From Cinnamomum chago (lineage: Eukaryota; Streptophyta; Magnoliopsida; Laurales; Lauraceae), in assembly GCA_038049695.1 (NCBI GenBank), contig CP142460.1, forward strand, positions 35,808,001 to 35,872,000: DNA of 64,000 nucleotides, read 5' to 3'. Positions 59,951 through 64,000 of the stretch are shown here, piece by piece. Both the position numbers and the translations under genes were made by a program. Under the pieces are notes generated by a model. It did not search any database, was not told where the DNA came from, and worked only from the letters and a program-made list of their open reading frames with translations. Position 1 is the first letter of the stretch, and every line of letters starts with the position of its first letter.

Positions 59951-61923
59951 GTTTGTGTGTTTTGGGATTTTTGTCATAGCTTCGATTCCTTGCCTGGGAG
60001 ACTTGTTAGAGCTTGATTGCATTGTTAGAAGCCCTAAGGCAAGTGGATGAATGATTTTTCCAAAGCTTTCATTGATTTTGGATATTTCCATTAATGCACA
60101 TTTAATGTTTTGTTTTGAAATGAATGCTCATGATAGAGTATTAATGGCACATTTATGATCATAGAGAAGTGGTAGTTCATAGCATTGAATGTCTTCTTGT
60201 TTTGTTTAAATGTATATGTTGTGAAATGGTTTCCTTCTCCCTTCTTCCTTGTATTGAATGTATTGTTGATGGAGGAGAATGGGATGGATATTGTGAGAGA
60301 TTTGAAGTAGTTGGAATGGGGTTTTAGACTTCTCATTTGATGTGTAAGAAGGGCAAAAAGGAGGTTGTAAAAAGGAGAAATAGAGAGGAGCCGAATTGGT
60401 CCGGAATCTGTTTCTGGACAGTTCACTCGAGCGACCATGACACTTCGCTCGAGCAACCTGTTCAGAAAGGGTTCGGAGCGTTCCAGTAGCTTGGTCACTC
60501 GAACGCACCCTTTTTCGCTCGAGCGGTCATCCCAGAACTCATTCCAGTGAGTTGTTCGCTCGAACGCATTTAAATAATCGCTCGACCCAATGAGTTCGCT
60601 CAAGCAACCCAAACTCGCTCGAGCGAACCCACCCAGACAACCATCCCAGCGAGCGACTCGCTCGAGCGAACCCTACAGTCCGCTCGAGCGATTCGGGTCG
60701 TCTGGCCTAGGTTATGTTTGGGGCAATATTCGACTGTTTCAACGCATTGGGCCTATTCTTTGGGAACCCCTCTATATCAAGGAGATTTATTAGGCATTGT
60801 GTGAGACCATTTGAGGAAAAAACCATATTACAAATATTTCATTCGTAGTTTTGAAAAGTTCGAAGTGTATAAGGAGCCCGGAATGTCCCCAAACTCAAAG
60901 AGTACCAAATTGTTATGTGATCGACATACGGGGTCCCTATCTAATTCAAATAGATATTTTCCCAGAATGTCAATTGTTTACTGTACTTTAAGGATCCCGA
61001 GATTTGTGCTACTTGTCTTGTTTTCCCGAAAGCATTATTGTACACTTGGAATGTTTACTTGACCCGAAGTGCATTGCACCATTTGATATGATAGTGTGCC
61101 CTTGAGCACCCCCATCTTGCCCGCTTGATTATTTACTTATACTTGATTTGCTTGCATATGTCTCGAATGTATTTGACCTATGAGTCGGCACCACTAAGCT
61201 TGGATAACCCTGTTGGTCTGATCCACCAACTTGGAGATCCCCCTCTTGTCCCGCCAGCTGCAGTTTGGATCCCGCTACCCGGTCTTTACCGTGGTCTTGT
61301 CCCGATGCCACAGATTGCTACTGTGGTCCCCGATGCCCGGCTCGCTACCGTGGTGATGTATAGTATTGTATATGTATATGTATTATATGTGATCCACTGT
61401 TTCTCCTCAACTCGAGTGACTGAGATCAGTGCCTAGTTATTGCTCTATTACTTTAGTGATAGAGGACTTAGCTTCGTGTGGTCGCCATCTTGCTTGTTTC
61501 ACATTGCATCCTCGTAATTGAATAAATGTTTTATCTCTTTCATAGAAATGGTTATTCAAACAGGTTTACTTGTTTTGAAGATAAGTTCATTCATTATCAT
61601 ACTATCATTGTATTTGCCTCCATTTGCCAAACCGTCGTGTTTGACCTACTCTTTGGTACTCAGGTCCCGTTGTTGGTTATCCCGAGGAGGAGCTTGAGGA
61701 GGCGGTTGTAGAACCGCAGCAGTTAGTTGAGTGGCGTGCTGATGACGTCATGTAGACGTTTGGTTGCTATGAGAGACCTTACATTTTGGGGAACTGTTTA
61801 ACCGTTCTTTTGAATTGGTATTTTGTATATTGGCCTTTGTTGGCCTCCATTTTTGGGGAAATGTAATTAAATGTTATTTGTATAAACTTTAACTTACTTG
61901 GGTAACATGCTATAGATCATTGC
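59951..61923 (+). repeat. Second, partial copy of the chromovirus LTR
   Basis: It restarts at LTR offset about 874 (GTTTGTGTGTTTTGGG) and runs to about offset 2850. It therefore repeats offsets 874-1920 already present at 57479-58524. It contains a palindrome array (60421-60690), the near-palindrome (61628-61644) and the 32-codon block (61660-61755). It is interrupted at 61924 by another LTR. Confidence 0.88.
60421..60690. repeat. CTCGAG palindrome array, with one extra unit
   Basis: Like 57950-58198 but with an added GCGAACCCTACAGTCCGCTC unit (about 60667-60688) and several point changes (CACTCGAGCG, CGCTCGAGCA). Confidence 0.88.
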
Positions 61924-64000
61924 TGTGAGAACCCGACCCCTAATCTCTTGGATTAGTGTTGTTTTATTTGTGGATTAGTTCTTTTAGTGGGATTAGTAGT
62001 TGTTGGGTTGATTTTGTGAGCTAGAATGGGTTTTCTTCTAGTTTTGGGCTTTTGAGTGCTTTGGTAGCCTGTGGGGCCCTTTGGGGGTTCCCTTTTCGGC
62101 TTTGCTTCTCTTGTGAAATTTTCCCGATTTGTTTCGTATTGTGTTTCTGGCCCGTTGCATTCATCTTGAGGAATCCTACAACTTTCATGTTGATCCCATA
62201 TCCATTTGAGAACCCAAAAACCGATTTCTTGGCCTTGAGGGCAAAACAGTCTTTTCACACCAAATCTGTACCCAAAACTCGATATTCCCAAAACCCGCGA
62301 AACATATACTTTTTGGAAACTAGATATTTCGACGATCATTTCTTCCTTCTTCGTCGAATCCATCCGAGGTCCCGAATTAGATGATTTCAGCCACCCAAGT
62401 CCCTTAAGTTGTGGGACCCCTTCTCACTTGCTATAAGAGAACCCACCTCTCTTCTTCCCCATCTTCATTTCCAGCACAAATCAGCAACTATTGAGCCTAG
62501 GGTTCCTTGTGCTCTCTTCTTCTTCTTGCTTCTTCATCTCCAAGCCACACCAATAGTTCACCAAACTCGAAATGGAGACTGTCTTCTTCTTCCTCATCTT
62601 GCAAGCTTTCCATTGGTACCATTTGTGAAGAGAACCCTCCATCACAAGACTTCCCTTGAGCTTGTTCTTCTCATTTGAAGGTCATCCAAGTAAGTGATTC
62701 TTCCCATCTTCTAGAATTGTAATCTACTAGCCTTAGAGAAGCTCCACCTTGATTATTGAAAGGTTTCATTGTCATTTCATTGTTTAACCCATTTTAGGGT
62801 TGTTTTGGGGGTTTTTGTAGAGATTGTGGATCTTGAGCTTGAGAGGTGATTAGGAGCTTGATTTTCTTGATTAGAGTCAAAGGCAAGTGGTTGATTGGAT
62901 CGTTTTGATTATTAACATGTTTTGGTGAAAATCTTGATTTCATTGATGGTTTTGGTAATTTTAATAGTTGTTTTTGATATGATAAATATTGATTATGAGA
63001 TGTGCTTATTGATGAGTTATTCTTTCTTGTTAAGCTCTTGAAAGTGCATGCATCCTATTGTCAAGAATTTCAAATGGTTTCACATGAATGAGTTTTCTCC
63101 ACCTTGAGTTTTATTGTGGATGGAATAGATGGAAAGGATGGAAATGGAGGAACTTGAAATGAGGAGCTCTTTAGCTCATTTTAATGTCTTGGAAACATGT
63201 GTTTAAGCCCCCTTGTTTATAGTTTTATGTGATTGATTATATGTTGGAAGGAAAGGAAAGAAAAAGAGAAAAATCAGAATTCCCGGACCTGCACTGCGCC
63301 CAGGTCCGATCGATCGGACGTTCAGGCCGATCGATCGGACTGAGTTTTAACTGTAAGCCTTTTTCAGCTGATCGATCGACCGATCGATCGGACCCTGTGC
63401 AGAAATTTTGGCCGATCGATCGGAGGACTCAGTTTGAGTCCGGTGAATTTTGAGATTTTTATTTTTTCTTGGTTCTAGGTGGGACCTTGGCTACCCCTTT
63501 TGGACTGATTGGACTATGTGTGGACTATGTGTGAGATGTCTTGAGCCGACACTCCTCACGGTTGATTCGGTTGCATCGAAGTCCAATCGATTTCAATCTT
63601 GAACGGGATGGAACGACGCGATATCTTCCTAATATCTAAACACAAGTCTTTTTCCTTGGTTATCGCAAATTCCATTCCTTTCGATGACTGAATAGGTCGG
63701 TCGATGTTTCCGAAGTGACGTCATGCTTAGGATGGACCCTTTATAATCTTGATTTTTCTATTGTAACATCTAGTACTACCCATAAGCTCATTTTAAGTTT
63801 TGAAAACCGTCAAGTGCATAAGGAGCCCGGAATGTCTTCAAACTCAAGGACTACCAAGTAATGATGATAATCGACATACGGGACCCCTATTCACTTAAAT
63901 AGATCTTGAAGCTAATACTTTTCCCGAAATTGTTACAGTTCGTTGTTTCACCTCATTTCCAAGATTTGCATCATATGACTCGTTTTCCCGAAATCATTGA
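61924..64000 (+). mobile_element. Start of another long gypsy LTR, cut by window end
   Basis: TGTGAGAACCCGACCCCTAA begins right after ATTGC (61919-61923, candidate left target copy). It resembles the minus-strand LTR starting at 9097 and, after the first 100 bases, the LTR at 6037. It has a TATA box at 62432 (TATAAGAG), donor-like CCAA|GTAAGT at 62690, and GATCGATC array at 63304-63423. The end lies outside the window, so it is unknown whether this is a solo LTR or a full element. Confidence 0.85.
63304..63423. repeat. GATCGATC palindrome array
   Basis: Five GATCGATC cores in 120 bases, most in CCGATCGATCGG context; two are fused (GATCGATCGACCGATCGATC). Confidence 0.88.

Larger units (their letters stand above)
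42884..61923 (+). mobile_element. Tekay-like chromovirus (Ty3/gypsy), with nested solo LTRs
   Basis: 5' LTR (42884-45969), iMet primer site, gag, protease, RT, RNase H, integrase, chromodomain, polypurine tract and 3' LTR (from 56605) are present in order. The LTRs differ at roughly 14 sites over the first 1.9 kb (more than 99 percent identical), so the element is young. It inserted into the gag of copia copy 2; the left target copy would be CAATC (42879-42883). Two solo LTRs interrupt it (46125-48928, 51820-54711). The 3' LTR is rearranged and then interrupted by the LTR at 61924, so the right end is outside the window. Chromodomain, long LTR and iMet primer fit the Tekay/Del clade. Confidence 0.9.

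Noticed and set aside
1571..64000. Host protein genes or RNA genes
   Set aside because: I looked for multi-exon host genes, tRNA and rRNA sequences outside the transposons and saw none; apart from exon-like bits in the CACTA element, all coding signal is transposon-derived.

Overview
The window is repeat-only plant nuclear DNA, most likely from a eudicot with a large, transposon-rich genome. I see no host gene, tRNA, rRNA, CRISPR array or bacterial operon. Everything recognisable belongs to retrotransposons or DNA transposons: Ty3/gypsy elements of the Athila, Tat-like and Tekay-like chromovirus types, Ty1/copia, a LINE 3' end and CACTA transposons. The species cannot be named from this sequence.

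Layout. 1-1847: end of a CACTA transposon, with a LINE 3' end in it. 1848-9097: a minus-strand chromovirus-type LTR broken by two solo LTRs (2146-3779 and 6037-9087), each with a perfect 5-bp target duplication. 9098-12069: further minus-strand LTR pieces. 12070-28662: a decayed Tat-like gypsy gag/protease region split by a nearly complete Athila element (12812-25078; 1351-bp LTRs, TSD GCACG). 28663-40526: a 5'-truncated Ty1/copia element (plus strand) broken by a CACTA transposon (29026-35351, TSD ATA) and by a truncated minus-strand LTR (37455-39029). 40527-42883: a second copia copy of the same family on the minus strand. 42884 to beyond 61923: a Tekay-like chromovirus with gag, protease, RT, RNase H, integrase and chromodomain, broken by two solo LTRs of one related family (46125-48928, TSD AGCAT; 51820-54711, TSD AGAAG) and with a rearranged 3' LTR. 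61924-64000: start of another LTR that runs off the window.

Relative insertion order follows from the nesting: Tat-like element, then Athila inside it; copia copy 2, then copia copy 1 against or inside it, then CACTA and an LTR inside copia 1; the chromovirus into copia 2, then two solo LTRs and one further LTR into the chromovirus. No coding region is intact. The Athila pol has one in-frame stop in integrase and the chromovirus has a gag/pol frame break plus two stops.

Two observations stand out. First, almost every LTR family here, and the non-coding gap of the Athila element, carries an array of short CG-containing palindromes. The palindrome differs between families (GTCGAC, CTCGAG, GATCGATC, GTCCGGAC, CTAGCCG types), but the array sits at a similar place in the long gypsy LTRs and has even been exchanged between two copies of one LTR family. 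Second, the long gypsy LTRs share a 32-codon, indel-free open block that ends E-W-x-x-D-D-V-(M/I)-stop. It lies behind a splice-acceptor-like CAG and a conserved near-palindrome (CARACCGTCGTGTYTGA). I do not know a described function for either.
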